Shown: positions 1-7,239, counted from the first letter of the stretch. The stretch: DNA of 11,512 nucleotides from Bacillota bacterium (GCA_023416855.1 JAEZGU010000025.1:1-11512), one strand, 5' to 3'. Numbers and translations: made by a program. Notes: generated from the sequence alone by a model not told the origin.

Positions 1-491
1 GTATAGAACAGTTAGCGTCAATGACCGGACTTAGTAAAGGTCTAATAAGCCAAATTGAAAGAGATTTAACTGGACCGTCGGTTGCATCATTATGGAAAAT
101 TTCAAAAGCATTGAACGTAACAATGAATTACTTTTTTGATGAATATGATGATTTTAATCAAGTTGTCAGAAAAAATGAAAGAAAAAAATTAATGATGAAA
201 GATGCTAGTAGAGTATACGAACTTTTATGCCCAAATTTGAAAAATCAAATAGAAATGCTCTGGATAGAGATAGAACCTGGTGATAGTAATTTAGGTGATT
301 TTATCAGCCATGACGGAGAAGAATGTGGTGTAGTAATTAAAGGTAGCTTAAGAGTTTTATCGGGAGACAAAGTTTATGACTTAGAAGAAGGAGATAGTAT
401 TTATCTTGACAGTACAACACCTCATAAATATGTAAATACAGGAGATGTGCCATCGATTTCGGTATGGGCGATGGTACCACCAAGTTTTTAA
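1..491 (+). CDS. XRE-family HTH regulator with C-terminal cupin domain (5' end cut by window)
   Basis: The reading frame is open to the left edge (first whole codon at base 3). The residues before the Met at base 21 continue a helix-turn-helix (IEQLAS then MTGLSKGLISQIER), so that Met is internal and the true start lies outside the window. Counting from it, the HTH occupies about residues 1-40 with the classic XRE pattern LSKGLISQIE. A linker follows, then a cupin_2 barrel at about 75-156: H97, E100/E101, the GxL turn, then GDSIYLD and H135, which are the usual metal-binding and barrel-turn positions. Proteins of this build (PuuR-like) are DNA-binding repressors or activators whose cupin senses a small metabolite. 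The ligand here cannot be named. The gene converges on hydA across a shared terminator, so it is not in that operon. Family assignment is firm; the target is unknown. Confidence 0.88.
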   Translation, partial: IEQLASMTGLSKGLISQIERDLTGPSVASLWKISKALNVTMNYFFDEYDDFNQVVRKNERKKLMMKDASRVYELLCPNLKNQIEMLWIEIEPGDSNLGDFISHDGEECGVVIKGSLRVLSGDKVYDLEEGDSIYLDSTTPHKYVNTGDVPSISVWAMVPPSF

Positions 492-502
492 TAAATATTA
501 GT

Positions 503-547
503 AAAAAGAGAACTTCTCAATCTGCCGGGTGAGTAAGTTCTCTTTTT
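503..547. terminator. Bidirectional rho-independent terminator between the XRE/cupin gene and hydA
   Basis: A 13-bp perfect stem pairs 503-515 (AAAAAGAGAACTT) with 535-547 (AAGTTCTCTTTTT). An inner extension pairs CTCA 516-519 with TGAG 530-533, leaving one bulged T and a GC-containing loop. The A-run on the left arm and T-run on the right arm give a U-tract for transcripts from either strand. It lies 11 nt after the regulator's stop codon and 15 nt after the hydA stop, so it probably serves both convergent genes. Confidence 0.85.
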
Positions 548-562
548 GTATATTATGGTAGG

Positions 563-2254
563 TTAATGGATAGTATGCAAAATATGTGTTTTATTTTTTA
601 GTATGCCATTAAATATGTTTTTAACAATATAATTATCTTCGGCATCCTTTAACTGATTTGTTTTATCTATATTATATAGCCCCTTTGCCCTTAGTGCTCT
701 TGTTTCTCTTGTTATCATTTTAGGTTGTGGCTGTCCGCCTCCTGCTATACATCCGCCGTTGCATGCCATAATTTCAATTAAATCGTAATTTTTCTCACCA
801 CTTTTTATTTGTTTAATAAGGTTATCTGCATGTTTCAAGCCATGCACTACGGCAATACGTATTTCATTTCCATCAATATTTACAACTGCTTCTTTAACAG
901 AATCTAAGCCTCTTACACTGTTAAATATTATGTCGCAATCTTCTTTACCAAATTTGTTTTTAAGTACTCTTCTTAAAACAGCTTCAGTTACTCCGCCTGT
1001 AGTACCGAATATTACACCTGCTCCTGAAGCAGTACCAAAAGGCATATCCATTGCTTCTTCTTCTATTTCATCAAATTTAATTCCTATTTCTTTTATCATG
1101 ATGGCTAATTCTTGAGTTGTTAATACTAAATCAACCTCCCTAACTCCATCATGAGAAAACTCAGGTCTTGCTGCTTCAGCCTTTTTAGCTGTACAAGGCA
1201 TAATAGATACAATATATGTGTCTCTTAAATCTTCAGTATCTTTTTCTTTATATGCTTCTCTAAGAACAGTACCAAACATTTGTTGAGGTGATTTACATGT
1301 AGAAATATTTTTCTTTAGCTCTGGATATTTATCTTCTGCAAATTTAACCCATCCCGGGCAACATGAAGTAAATAGCGGTAAATTTTTTCCTTCATTATAT
1401 CTTTTCAGAAATTCATTGCTTTCCTCTATAACAGTTAAATCAGCTGAAAGTGAAGTATCAAATACTTCTTCAACTCCAAGTTTCTTTAAAATTGCTACAA
1501 TTTTACCAGTAGTTATTTCACCTGGTTTTTTGCCGAATTCCTCTCCTAATGCAACTCTAACTGCTGGAGCGATTTGAGCTATGACTCTTTTGCTTTTATC
1601 GTATAAAGCATCCCATAGCTTTTCAGTTTCATTATTAATAATAATGGCTCCGGTAGGGCAAACCAAACGGCATTGACCGCAGTTTACACAGTTAGTTTCA
1701 GCTAATGATTTGTTAAATGCAGGTTTTATTATTACGTCAGAACCTCTGTGTACAAATCCAAGAGCACCTACACCTTGAACTTCTTCACAAACCATTACAC
1801 AATCTCCGCATTTAATGCACTTGTTTGGATTTCTAATTATGCTCGGACTCGACTCATCAACCTGGTTATTCTGAGCTAACTGGGTAAATCTGTTTACACC
1901 TAAACCGTATCTTTTAGCTAATTTTTGTAGCTGGCATTTACCTGTACGCTCGCAGGAGGTACAGTCTTTATCATGGTTAGCTAAAAGTAACTCCAATATC
2001 ATTTTTCTATATTTTCTTACTCTTGGTGAATTTGTGTAAATTTCCATTCCATCCTTTGGCTTTTCAGAGCAAGTTGCTATAATTTCACCCTTAGAATTTT
2101 CAACGGAACACATTCTACATGCACCATAAATACTCAGTTCTGAGTGGTAGCAAAATGTTGGCAAATCAATACCGGAGTCTCTTATAACACTTAAAATATT
2201 TTTTTGATTATTAAACTGTACTTTCATTCCATCTATAATCATTGTTCCACTCAT
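563..2254 (-). CDS. hydA: [FeFe]-hydrogenase catalytic subunit HydA (NAD/ferredoxin-linked, trimeric type)
   Basis: This is the 563-aa catalytic subunit of a cytoplasmic HydABC hydrogenase, interconverting H2 with protons and electrons. In order: N-terminal [2Fe-2S] domain (C35, C46, C49, C62); His-ligated [4Fe-4S] site (H94, C98, C101, C107); two-cluster ferredoxin domain (C146/149/152/156 and C189/192/195/199); then the H domain. Its three signatures are intact: TSCCPGW (C298 proton shuttle, C299 ligand), MPCTAKKAE (C354) and MACNGGCIAGGG (C498, C502). These are each one less than the Clostridium pasteurianum CpI numbers. The short HxLHT-like tail is usual. The extra C-terminal [2Fe-2S] domain of the longer Thermotoga HydA is absent. 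The start is fixed by AAGGAGG 7 nt upstream of ATG. The gene begins 2 nt after the hydB stop, so it is translationally coupled. The HydE/F/G maturases are not in the window. Confidence 0.97.
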   Translation of the reverse strand: MSGTMIIDGMKVQFNNQKNILSVIRDSGIDLPTFCYHSELSIYGACRMCSVENSKGEIIATCSEKPKDGMEIYTNSPRVRKYRKMILELLLANHDKDCTSCERTGKCQLQKLAKRYGLGVNRFTQLAQNNQVDESSPSIIRNPNKCIKCGDCVMVCEEVQGVGALGFVHRGSDVIIKPAFNKSLAETNCVNCGQCRLVCPTGAIIINNETEKLWDALYDKSKRVIAQIAPAVRVALGEEFGKKPGEITTGKIVAILKKLGVEEVFDTSLSADLTVIEESNEFLKRYNEGKNLPLFTSCCPGWVKFAEDKYPELKKNISTCKSPQQMFGTVLREAYKEKDTEDLRDTYIVSIMPCTAKKAEAARPEFSHDGVREVDLVLTTQELAIMIKEIGIKFDEIEEEAMDMPFGTASGAGVIFGTTGGVTEAVLRRVLKNKFGKEDCDIIFNSVRGLDSVKEAVVNIDGNEIRIAVVHGLKHADNLIKQIKSGEKNYDLIEIMACNGGCIAGGGQPQPKMITRETRALRAKGLYNIDKTNQLKDAEDNYIVKNIFNGILKNKTHILHTIH

Positions 2255-2256
2255 AG

Positions 2257-4140
2257 CTATACCTCCTTAATTGCTTTAAATGCACATGCTTCTATACAAG
2301 CACCACACTTAATGCATTTTGCAGTATCAATAGTGAAAGGTTCTTTAACTTTACCGCTTATTGCGTTAACAGGGCAATTTCTTGCGCATTTCGAACAACC
2401 TTTACATAACTCTTTATCAATTTCCAATACCATCAAGCCTGTACATTGCTTAGATGGACATTTTTTATCTACCACATGCGCAAGGTATTCATCATTAAAA
2501 TACTCCAATGTACTTAGCACGGGATTTGCTGCTGTTTTGCCTAATCCGCAAAGAGATGTATTTTTTACGGTATCAGCTATTTCTTTCAATAAAGATAAAT
2601 CATTTAGTGTACCGTTTCCGTTTACAATTTTTTCTAATATTTCAAGCATTCTTTTGGTACCTTCTCTACTAGGTATGCATTTTCCACACGACTCTCTTTG
2701 TGTGAAGCTCATAAAGAATCTTGCTACTTCAACCATGCAAGTATCTTCATTCATTACAACCATGCCGCCGGAACCTATCATAGCTCCAACTTTTTTTAAT
2801 GAGTCAAAGCTTAGAGGTATGTCTAGATGCTTTTCATCAAAAGTCAAACATCCTCCGGATGGACCTCCTATTTGCACAGCTTTAAATTTCTTTCCATCAG
2901 GAACTCCACCACCAATATCAAATATAACTTCACGTATTGTTGTTCCCATTGGAACTTCTATAAGCCCTGTATTAACAACATTTCCTGTAAGTGCGAAAGC
3001 TTTTGTGCCTGGACTGTCTTTGGTTCCGTATTTTTTATATTTATTAGGTCCGATGTCTATAATTAAAGGAACATTAGCAAAAGTTTCTACGTTATTTAAA
3101 ACGGTAGGACATCCGAATAGACCTTGCTCAACTGTCCTTGGGGGCTTAACTCTTGGCATACCTCTTTCACCTTCAATAGAAGCTGTAAGTGCACTTCCTT
3201 CGCCGCACACAAATGCGCCTGCTCCTTTATTGATGCGAAGTTCAAAGTCAAATCCTGAATTTAAAATATTTTTACCTAATAAACCTACGCTTTCAGCTTG
3301 CTTTATTGCTGTTCTTAACCTTTCTACAGCCAAGGGGTACTCTGCCCTAACATATATATAACCAGTGTGGGCTCCGGTTGCATATCCGGCAATTATCATA
3401 CCTTCTATAATCTTATGAGGATCACCTTCCATAATACTTCTATCCATAAAAGCGCCAGGGTCTCCTTCGTCACCGTTGCATACTACATATTTAGTAGGAT
3501 TGTCCTGTGACAAAACCTGGCTCCACTTTTTACCTGTAAGATAACCGCCGCCACCACGACCTTTTAGCCCTGAATCCTGAATCATCTTACATACTTCTTT
3601 AGGTTCCATAGAATTTGAGCTTAATACTTTTGATAAAGATTTGTATCCGCCTCTTCCTATATACTCCTGTATATTTTCTGCATCCATATGACCGCAGTTT
3701 CCTAATATAAGCCTTGTTTGCTTATGATAAAAAGGTATTTCTTCTTGAGTTTTATAAACCCTGTCACCATCCTTGTACATTAATCTTTCAACAGGTTCAC
3801 CCTTCAGAATGGTGTAATTAAATATATCTTCACAATCCTCTAATTTAACTCTCAAATACAAATAATTGTAAGGCTCAATTCTTACTAAAGGACCGGCTTC
3901 GCAAAATCCGTGACAACCGCTTTTCTTAACGCTGATTCCCTCATCTTCTTTTAGCAAGTCAACATCGCATAAAACCCCGTTTTCCCTAACCAATCTTTCA
4001 AATTCTTGAAATAACTGTATGGATCCGCTTGCTACACAGCCTGTACCACCACATACTAATACTTTCACTTTTTGCTTATTTAATGCGTTTTCAAATGTAT
4101 TAGCATAAGATGATAAATCGTAGTATGATTTAATAAACAT
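2257..4140 (-). CDS. hydB: Hydrogenase subunit HydB: NuoF-like NAD/FMN flavoprotein with ferredoxin-like tail
   Basis: At 627 aa this has the usual HydB length. HydB binds FMN and NAD(H) and is the site at which electrons are split between NAD and ferredoxin in bifurcating hydrogenases. Domains: N-terminal thioredoxin-like [2Fe-2S] fold (C30, C35, C76, C80); NuoF flavin/NAD core with GRGGGGY (194-200) and GEGSALTASIEG (313-324), a variant of the GEETAL motif of complex I NuoF; an iron-sulfur region with C485, C488 and C531; H555, C561 and C566, resembling the zinc site seen in related HydB structures; and two C-terminal [4Fe-4S] motifs (C579/582/585/589, C609/612/615/619). One oddity: the motif reads CGKCIPS, with Ser491 where NuoF proteins normally have the third cluster Cys. 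The start ATG overlaps the hydC stop by one base (TAATG), with a purine-rich RBS (AAGGGGGAAG). The bifurcating role is inferred from domain make-up and partners. Confidence 0.96.
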   Translation of the reverse strand: MFIKSYYDLSSYANTFENALNKQKVKVLVCGGTGCVASGSIQLFQEFERLVRENGVLCDVDLLKEDEGISVKKSGCHGFCEAGPLVRIEPYNYLYLRVKLEDCEDIFNYTILKGEPVERLMYKDGDRVYKTQEEIPFYHKQTRLILGNCGHMDAENIQEYIGRGGYKSLSKVLSSNSMEPKEVCKMIQDSGLKGRGGGGYLTGKKWSQVLSQDNPTKYVVCNGDEGDPGAFMDRSIMEGDPHKIIEGMIIAGYATGAHTGYIYVRAEYPLAVERLRTAIKQAESVGLLGKNILNSGFDFELRINKGAGAFVCGEGSALTASIEGERGMPRVKPPRTVEQGLFGCPTVLNNVETFANVPLIIDIGPNKYKKYGTKDSPGTKAFALTGNVVNTGLIEVPMGTTIREVIFDIGGGVPDGKKFKAVQIGGPSGGCLTFDEKHLDIPLSFDSLKKVGAMIGSGGMVVMNEDTCMVEVARFFMSFTQRESCGKCIPSREGTKRMLEILEKIVNGNGTLNDLSLLKEIADTVKNTSLCGLGKTAANPVLSTLEYFNDEYLAHVVDKKCPSKQCTGLMVLEIDKELCKGCSKCARNCPVNAISGKVKEPFTIDTAKCIKCGACIEACAFKAIKEV

Positions 4141-4616
4141 TATTCTTCCCCCTTTTTCATCGTCTTTAAAAGCTCAATAGTTGATTCAGGCGTCATTTTA
4201 GGGTATACCTGATCATTTACTGTGATGACCGGTGCTAACCCGCATGCTCCTAAGCATGAAACTGTTTCAACCGTAAACAATAAATCATCAGTTGTTTTTT
4301 TCTTATCTGACAACCCGAGCTCTTTATATATTGCATTAAGAATAGGAACTGATTTTCTAACATGGCATGCAGTACCATCACAAATCTTAATGATATTTTT
4401 GCCCTTTGCATCAAGCGAAAAGTTCTCATAGAAAGTTGCAACACCATAAATTTTTGAATGGCTAATATCTAAACTGTCTGCAACATAAATTAATACATCT
4501 TCAGGTAGGTAATTATATTCTTTTTGTATTTCTTGAATAATAGTAATAAGTTCTTTTTTTTCGTATTTATGATTAGTTAATATGCTGTCAACTTTTTCTT
4601 TAACTGATAATAGCAT
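4140..4616 (-). CDS. hydC: Hydrogenase subunit HydC: NuoE-like [2Fe-2S] protein
   Basis: This 158-aa protein belongs to the 24-kDa NuoE/thioredoxin-like ferredoxin family. An N-terminal helical bundle (about 1-75, with YLPEDVL and YGVATFYENF) leads into the thioredoxin-like fold carrying the [2Fe-2S] ligands C79, C84, C121 and C125 (CDGTAC, then CLGAC). It relays electrons between HydB and HydA. The frame stays open a further 71 codons upstream, but the Met at 4616 is the start: AAAGGAGG lies 5 nt before it, the protein then has normal family length, and the upstream residues look like translated intergenic DNA. It is the first gene of hydC-hydB-hydA and overlaps hydB by one base. A Rex-like operator lies about 40 nt upstream. 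Confidence 0.95.
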   Translation of the reverse strand: MLLSVKEKVDSILTNHKYEKKELITIIQEIQKEYNYLPEDVLIYVADSLDISHSKIYGVATFYENFSLDAKGKNIIKICDGTACHVRKSVPILNAIYKELGLSDKKKTTDDLLFTVETVSCLGACGLAPVITVNDQVYPKMTPESTIELLKTMKKGEE

Positions 4617-4654
4617 AACATCCTCCTTTAGTGTTAAATAATGAACAACAACCT

Positions 4655-4672
4655 TTGACAACAATATAACAA
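4655..4672 (-). promoter_or_regulatory. Candidate Rex operator upstream of hydCBA
   Basis: The 18-mer TTGACAACAATATAACAA matches 11 of 14 fixed positions of the Rex consensus TTGTTAA-N4-TTAACAA and is flanked by matching T and A bases. It begins 38 nt upstream of the hydC start codon. On the minus strand it contains TATATT, the best available -10 (a weak TTGTAT lies 18 nt further upstream), so a bound repressor would cover the promoter. Rex represses fermentation and hydrogenase genes until NADH/NAD+ rises, which fits an NADH-linked hydrogenase. Assignment rests on sequence match and position only. Confidence 0.45.
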
Positions 4673-4792
4673 AGATTACATGGTAAATACAATAGTTCAA
4701 AATAAAACATTTAAAAGAAGCATAGCAATGTGTTTTCTCATATTTTTTTAACCTTGCATACGATTTTCTTGATATTATTTTAACTTTATATA

Positions 4793-4821
4793 TTGACATA
4801 CATAGATTATCTAAGTAATAT
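4793..4821 (+). promoter_or_regulatory. Promoter of the padR-family gene
   Basis: A perfect -35 (TTGACA, 4793-4798) is followed after exactly 17 nt by TAATAT (4816-4821), giving a start near 4828 and a leader of about 30 nt. One operator copy fills the spacer and the second covers the transcription start, as expected for autorepression. Confidence 0.7.
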
Positions 4822-4844
4822 ATAAACATAGATAATCTATGTAT
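4798..4844. promoter_or_regulatory. Double palindromic operator, probably for the adjacent PadR protein
   Basis: There are two 17-bp dyads, ACATAGATTATCTAAGT (4800-4816) and ACATAGATAATCTATGT (4826-4842). The second has perfect 8-bp arms around one central base; the first has a single arm mismatch. Their centres are 26 bp apart. Together they also form a perfect 16-bp inverted repeat (4798-4813 against 4829-4844), which could fold into a hairpin at the 5' end of the mRNA just before the ribosome binding site. Position over the spacer and start site is that of a repressor operator. PadR proteins typically autorepress through dyads of the ATGT/ACAT kind, so assignment to this PadR protein is a strong inference. 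Confidence 0.75.
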
Positions 4845-4858
4845 AGGAGGATGTTATT

Positions 4859-5209
4859 GTGAGATTTGATAATAGTTTAATGAGAGGTAACACAAGAATG
4901 CTTATTTTAGCCATTATAGAAACCGGTAACAAATATGGATATGAAATAATTAAAGAGTTAGAAATGAAATCATACGGCACATTTGTGTTGAAGGAAGGTA
5001 CACTTTATCCAATACTTCATGATCTTGAAAATGAGGAACTGATTATTTCGAAAAGCTACAAAATGGAAACTAATAGAATAAGAAAATATTATAGAATAAC
5101 GAAAAAAGGAAAAGCTTATTTATATAATAAAAAGAAGGAATGGGCAGAATTTACTTCAAAAGTAAATATGATTATTGGAAAAGAAGCTGCTAATATTACT
5201 ATTGAATAA
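4859..5209 (+). CDS. PadR-family transcriptional regulator (small, LmrR-size)
   Basis: This 116-aa protein has the PadR winged helix-turn-helix: an N-terminal helix leading to YGYEI (26-30), the recognition region LKEGTLYPILHDLE (44-57) and the wing RKYYRIT (75-81). A single C-terminal dimerization helix follows. The length is that of the short PadR-s2 group (LmrR-like). The start is GTG: AGGAGG at 4845-4850 lies 8 nt upstream. The ATG directly after the Shine-Dalgarno runs into a stop after three codons and is too close to be used. It is divergent from hydCBA and carries two palindromic operators on its own promoter, so it is almost certainly autoregulated. Small PadR proteins often control an adjacent membrane or transport protein in response to toxic or phenolic compounds; here the next gene encodes a membrane protein of unknown role. 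The inducer is unknown. Confidence 0.93.
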   Translation: MRFDNSLMRGNTRMLILAIIETGNKYGYEIIKELEMKSYGTFVLKEGTLYPILHDLENEELIISKSYKMETNRIRKYYRITKKGKAYLYNKKKEWAEFTSKVNMIIGKEAANITIE

Positions 5210-5219
5210 AGCATATTTC

Positions 5220-5248
5220 TTGAAATATTAACATAAATATGCTAAAAT
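5220..5248 (+). promoter_or_regulatory. Promoter of the membrane protein-tatD-mpg operon
   Basis: TTGAAA (5220-5225), a 17-nt spacer and TAAAAT (5243-5248) each match consensus at five of six positions. The start would fall near 5255, 25 nt before the gene. An 8-bp inverted repeat, GCATATTT (5211-5218) with AAATATGC (5235-5242), brackets the -35 box and could be an operator. It has no T-tract, so it is unlikely to be a terminator for padR. Confidence 0.6.
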
Positions 5249-5279
5249 ACTTTAAAACATATAGAGAAAGGATCAAAAT

Positions 5280-5828
5280 ATGGCTTCTCAAATTCTTTAT
5301 CCAATTTTATTTATATTAGTAATCTATTTTATATTTGTTAATATTAGAAACAATTTAAGTTATAGAAAACAAAATATGAGAGTATTGCTCCTGTTGAAGG
5401 ATGATGATAAAAAAAGACAAAAATTAAGCAATATCTTGATTATTTTTATATTGACTATGACAGTATTTATGGTTGTAGGAATGATTAATGCAAATGAGCA
5501 ATTTGATTTAGAATCTATTGCAACAAGAGTTGTTTTACCTTTATTAATGATTGCTTTGTATGTTCCTCTTACGAAAAAAACATCTGTTTCAACCTTAGGC
5601 ATTCAAAAAAGAGGCACTTTAATTAAATGGGAAGATATAAAAGGCATTAATTATCTTAAGCCTAATGATAAAGGTATGATTATTGTAAAAATATTGTATA
5701 CAGTAATGTCAAAAGATTTGACAGCTGAAATTACAATAAGCAAGGATGATGAAACATTAGAGCTATTTAAAGAAACAGTTAAAGAATACAGAAACAATAA
5801 AAAGAAGGATAAAAAAAGTGATAAATAA
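5280..5828 (+). CDS. Membrane protein of unknown function, three predicted TM helices
   Basis: I do not recognise this 182-aa protein with confidence. It shows three hydrophobic stretches: about 5-21, 50-69 and 80-97. The first two are separated by a strongly basic and charged segment (about 22-49, RKQNMR and KDDDKKRQK). The C-terminal half (about 100-170) is soluble-looking and contains GIQKRGTLIKWEDIKGINY, then a beta-rich stretch and a helix, ending in a Lys-rich tail. The phrase W-x-D-I-x-G-I after a GT/strand pair resembles the PH-like half of DUF5673-type proteins; this is an impression. The start is supported by AAAGGA 7 nt upstream and by the promoter at 5220-5248. The last 11 bases overlap the tatD start, so the two are co-transcribed and coupled. 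It could also be a target of the upstream PadR protein, though no operator copy lies at its own promoter. Confidence 0.8.
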   Translation: MASQILYPILFILVIYFIFVNIRNNLSYRKQNMRVLLLLKDDDKKRQKLSNILIIFILTMTVFMVVGMINANEQFDLESIATRVVLPLLMIALYVPLTKKTSVSTLGIQKRGTLIKWEDIKGINYLKPNDKGMIIVKILYTVMSKDLTAEITISKDDETLELFKETVKEYRNNKKKDKKSDK

Positions 5829-6594
5829 GTTAATTGACTCTCATACACATCTTGATGATAATAGATTTGATAATGATAGAAAAGACATAATAAATAAGCT
5901 GAAAGAAAATGGAATAGAATTAGTTCTTAATCCCGGAGCTGATTTAGCAACATCTAAGAAAGCAGTTAAATTAGCTGATGATTACTCGTTTATATATGCA
6001 GCCGTAGGATGTCATCCTCATGAAACTAAATATATGAATGATGATATCATGAATATATTCATAGACTTGTCAAAAAATAAAAAGGTTATTGCGATCGGCG
6101 AAATTGGTTTGGATTATTATTATGATAATTCTGATAGAGAAACGCAGAGAAAATGGTTTAGAGAACAGATAAAACTCGCTAATGAATTGGATTTACCATA
6201 TATAGTACATGACAGAGATGCACATGAGGATCTTTTTAAAATTATGAAAGAGGAAGCTAATTCAAGTACAAGAGGAATATTGCACTGCTATTCCGGAAGT
6301 GTTGAAATGGCAAAGCAATTTATTAAGTTAGGATTCTATATTTCTCTTGCAGGCCCTGTAACTTTTAAGAAAGCTAAAACACCTAAAATGGTTGCTAATG
6401 AAATACCATTGGATAAATTATTAATTGAAACTGATGCGCCATATTTAACGCCTGAACCGTATAGAGGAAAAAGAAATGAACCAAAGTATGTAAGGTATGT
6501 AGCAGAAGAGATTGCAAGTATCAGAAATGTATCATTTGAAGTAATTGCAGAGAATACTAACAAAAACTTTAAGAAATTGTTTAATTTAGAATAA
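5818..6594 (+). CDS. TatD-family metal-dependent hydrolase (putative DNase)
   Basis: This 258-aa TIM-barrel hydrolase has all the TatD/YcfH landmarks: metal ligands H9 and H11 (DSHTHLD), CHPHE (H66, H68), E95 in GEIGLDYY, H131 (VHDRDAHEDL), H156 (HCYSGS) and D206 in IETDAPYLTPEPYRGKRNEP. Characterized members are Mg/Mn-dependent 3'-5' exonucleases acting on DNA or RNA in the cytoplasm; several paralogues per genome are common, so tatD against ycfH cannot be settled. The start is GTG with AGAAGGA about 8 nt upstream, and the gene overlaps the preceding membrane-protein gene by 11 bases. No methionyl-tRNA synthetase or rnmV/ksgA neighbours, the common context of tatD in Firmicutes, are in the window. 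Next to a DNA glycosylase gene a DNA-repair role is plausible, but this is inference. Confidence 0.94.
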   Translation: MINKLIDSHTHLDDNRFDNDRKDIINKLKENGIELVLNPGADLATSKKAVKLADDYSFIYAAVGCHPHETKYMNDDIMNIFIDLSKNKKVIAIGEIGLDYYYDNSDRETQRKWFREQIKLANELDLPYIVHDRDAHEDLFKIMKEEANSSTRGILHCYSGSVEMAKQFIKLGFYISLAGPVTFKKAKTPKMVANEIPLDKLLIETDAPYLTPEPYRGKRNEPKYVRYVAEEIASIRNVSFEVIAENTNKNFKKLFNLE

Positions 6595-6642
6595 CAGATT
6601 TCATTAGATAAAAGGTTAATCTTCACGGGAGAAATAAGTAAT

Positions 6643-7239
6643 ATGTTAAAGTTAGACAGAAGTTTTTACGACAGAGATGCACGAGTTGTAGGTCAGGATT
6701 TAATAGGTAAAATAATAGTTAGAAAACTAAATAATCAAATTATTAAGGTAAGAATAAATGAAACTGAAGCTTACATTGCTGAAATAGATAAAGCCAGCCA
6801 TGCATATGGAAACAAAATTACCCCTCGAACTAAAATAATGTTTGGGCCACCTGGTTTTACGTATGTTTATTTTATTTACGGTATGTATTATTGTATGAAT
6901 TTTGTAACAGAAAAAGAAGGTACATGCAGTGCTGTGTTGATTAGGGGTGCAGAGCCTGTTGAAAATATTGAACTTATGAGTTTGAACAGATATAAAAAGC
7001 CATATGAAGAATTATCAAAGTATCAAATTAAGAATATACTTAACGGTCCCGGAAAATTATGTAGTGCTTTAAGTATCACAAAAGAGCATAATGGTATTGA
7101 TTTAATCGGCGAAGAAATATATGTTGAAAACGATGGGTTTAGTGATTTTGTTGTTGAAAAAAGCAAGAGAATTAATATAGATTATGCTGAAGAAGCAAGG
7201 GATTTTTTATGGCGTTATACAATGTTAAAAAACTGTTGA
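6643..7239 (+). CDS. Alkyladenine/3-methyladenine DNA glycosylase (AAG/MPG family)
   Basis: This 198-aa protein has normal length for the bacterial AAG family, which excises alkylated purines such as 3-methyladenine and deaminated hypoxanthine to begin base-excision repair. Active-site positions align with human AAG: catalytic E42 within ETEAY (human E125), Y44 (Y127), H53 (H136), Y76 (Y159), the DNA-intercalating Y79 in IYGMYYCMN (Y162) and N86 (N169). The NGPGKLC block (134-140) is also typical. It lies 48 nt after tatD with no terminator between, so it probably shares the transcript. Its RBS (GGGAG, 11 nt before ATG) is farther away than usual and may give modest translation. The stop codon overlaps the -35 box of the next promoter. 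Confidence 0.95.
   Translation: MLKLDRSFYDRDARVVGQDLIGKIIVRKLNNQIIKVRINETEAYIAEIDKASHAYGNKITPRTKIMFGPPGFTYVYFIYGMYYCMNFVTEKEGTCSAVLIRGAEPVENIELMSLNRYKKPYEELSKYQIKNILNGPGKLCSALSITKEHNGIDLIGEEIYVENDGFSDFVVEKSKRINIDYAEEARDFLWRYTMLKNC

Noticed and set aside
2204..3361. Long plus-strand open frame of 385 codons opposite hydB
   Set aside because: It lies antisense to a strongly conserved hydB sequence, has no ribosome binding site, and its translation shows no recognisable domain. It is a by-product of codon use on the other strand.
4617..4829. 71-codon N-terminal extension of hydC
   Set aside because: An AGGAGG lies just before the internal Met at 4616, the family length fits that start, and the extension runs through promoter and operator sequence.
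4851..4862. Minicistron ATG TTA TTG TGA in front of padR, overlapping its GTG start
   Set aside because: Its ATG directly abuts the Shine-Dalgarno with no spacing, so initiation there is unlikely. The GTG 8 nt away is the natural start.
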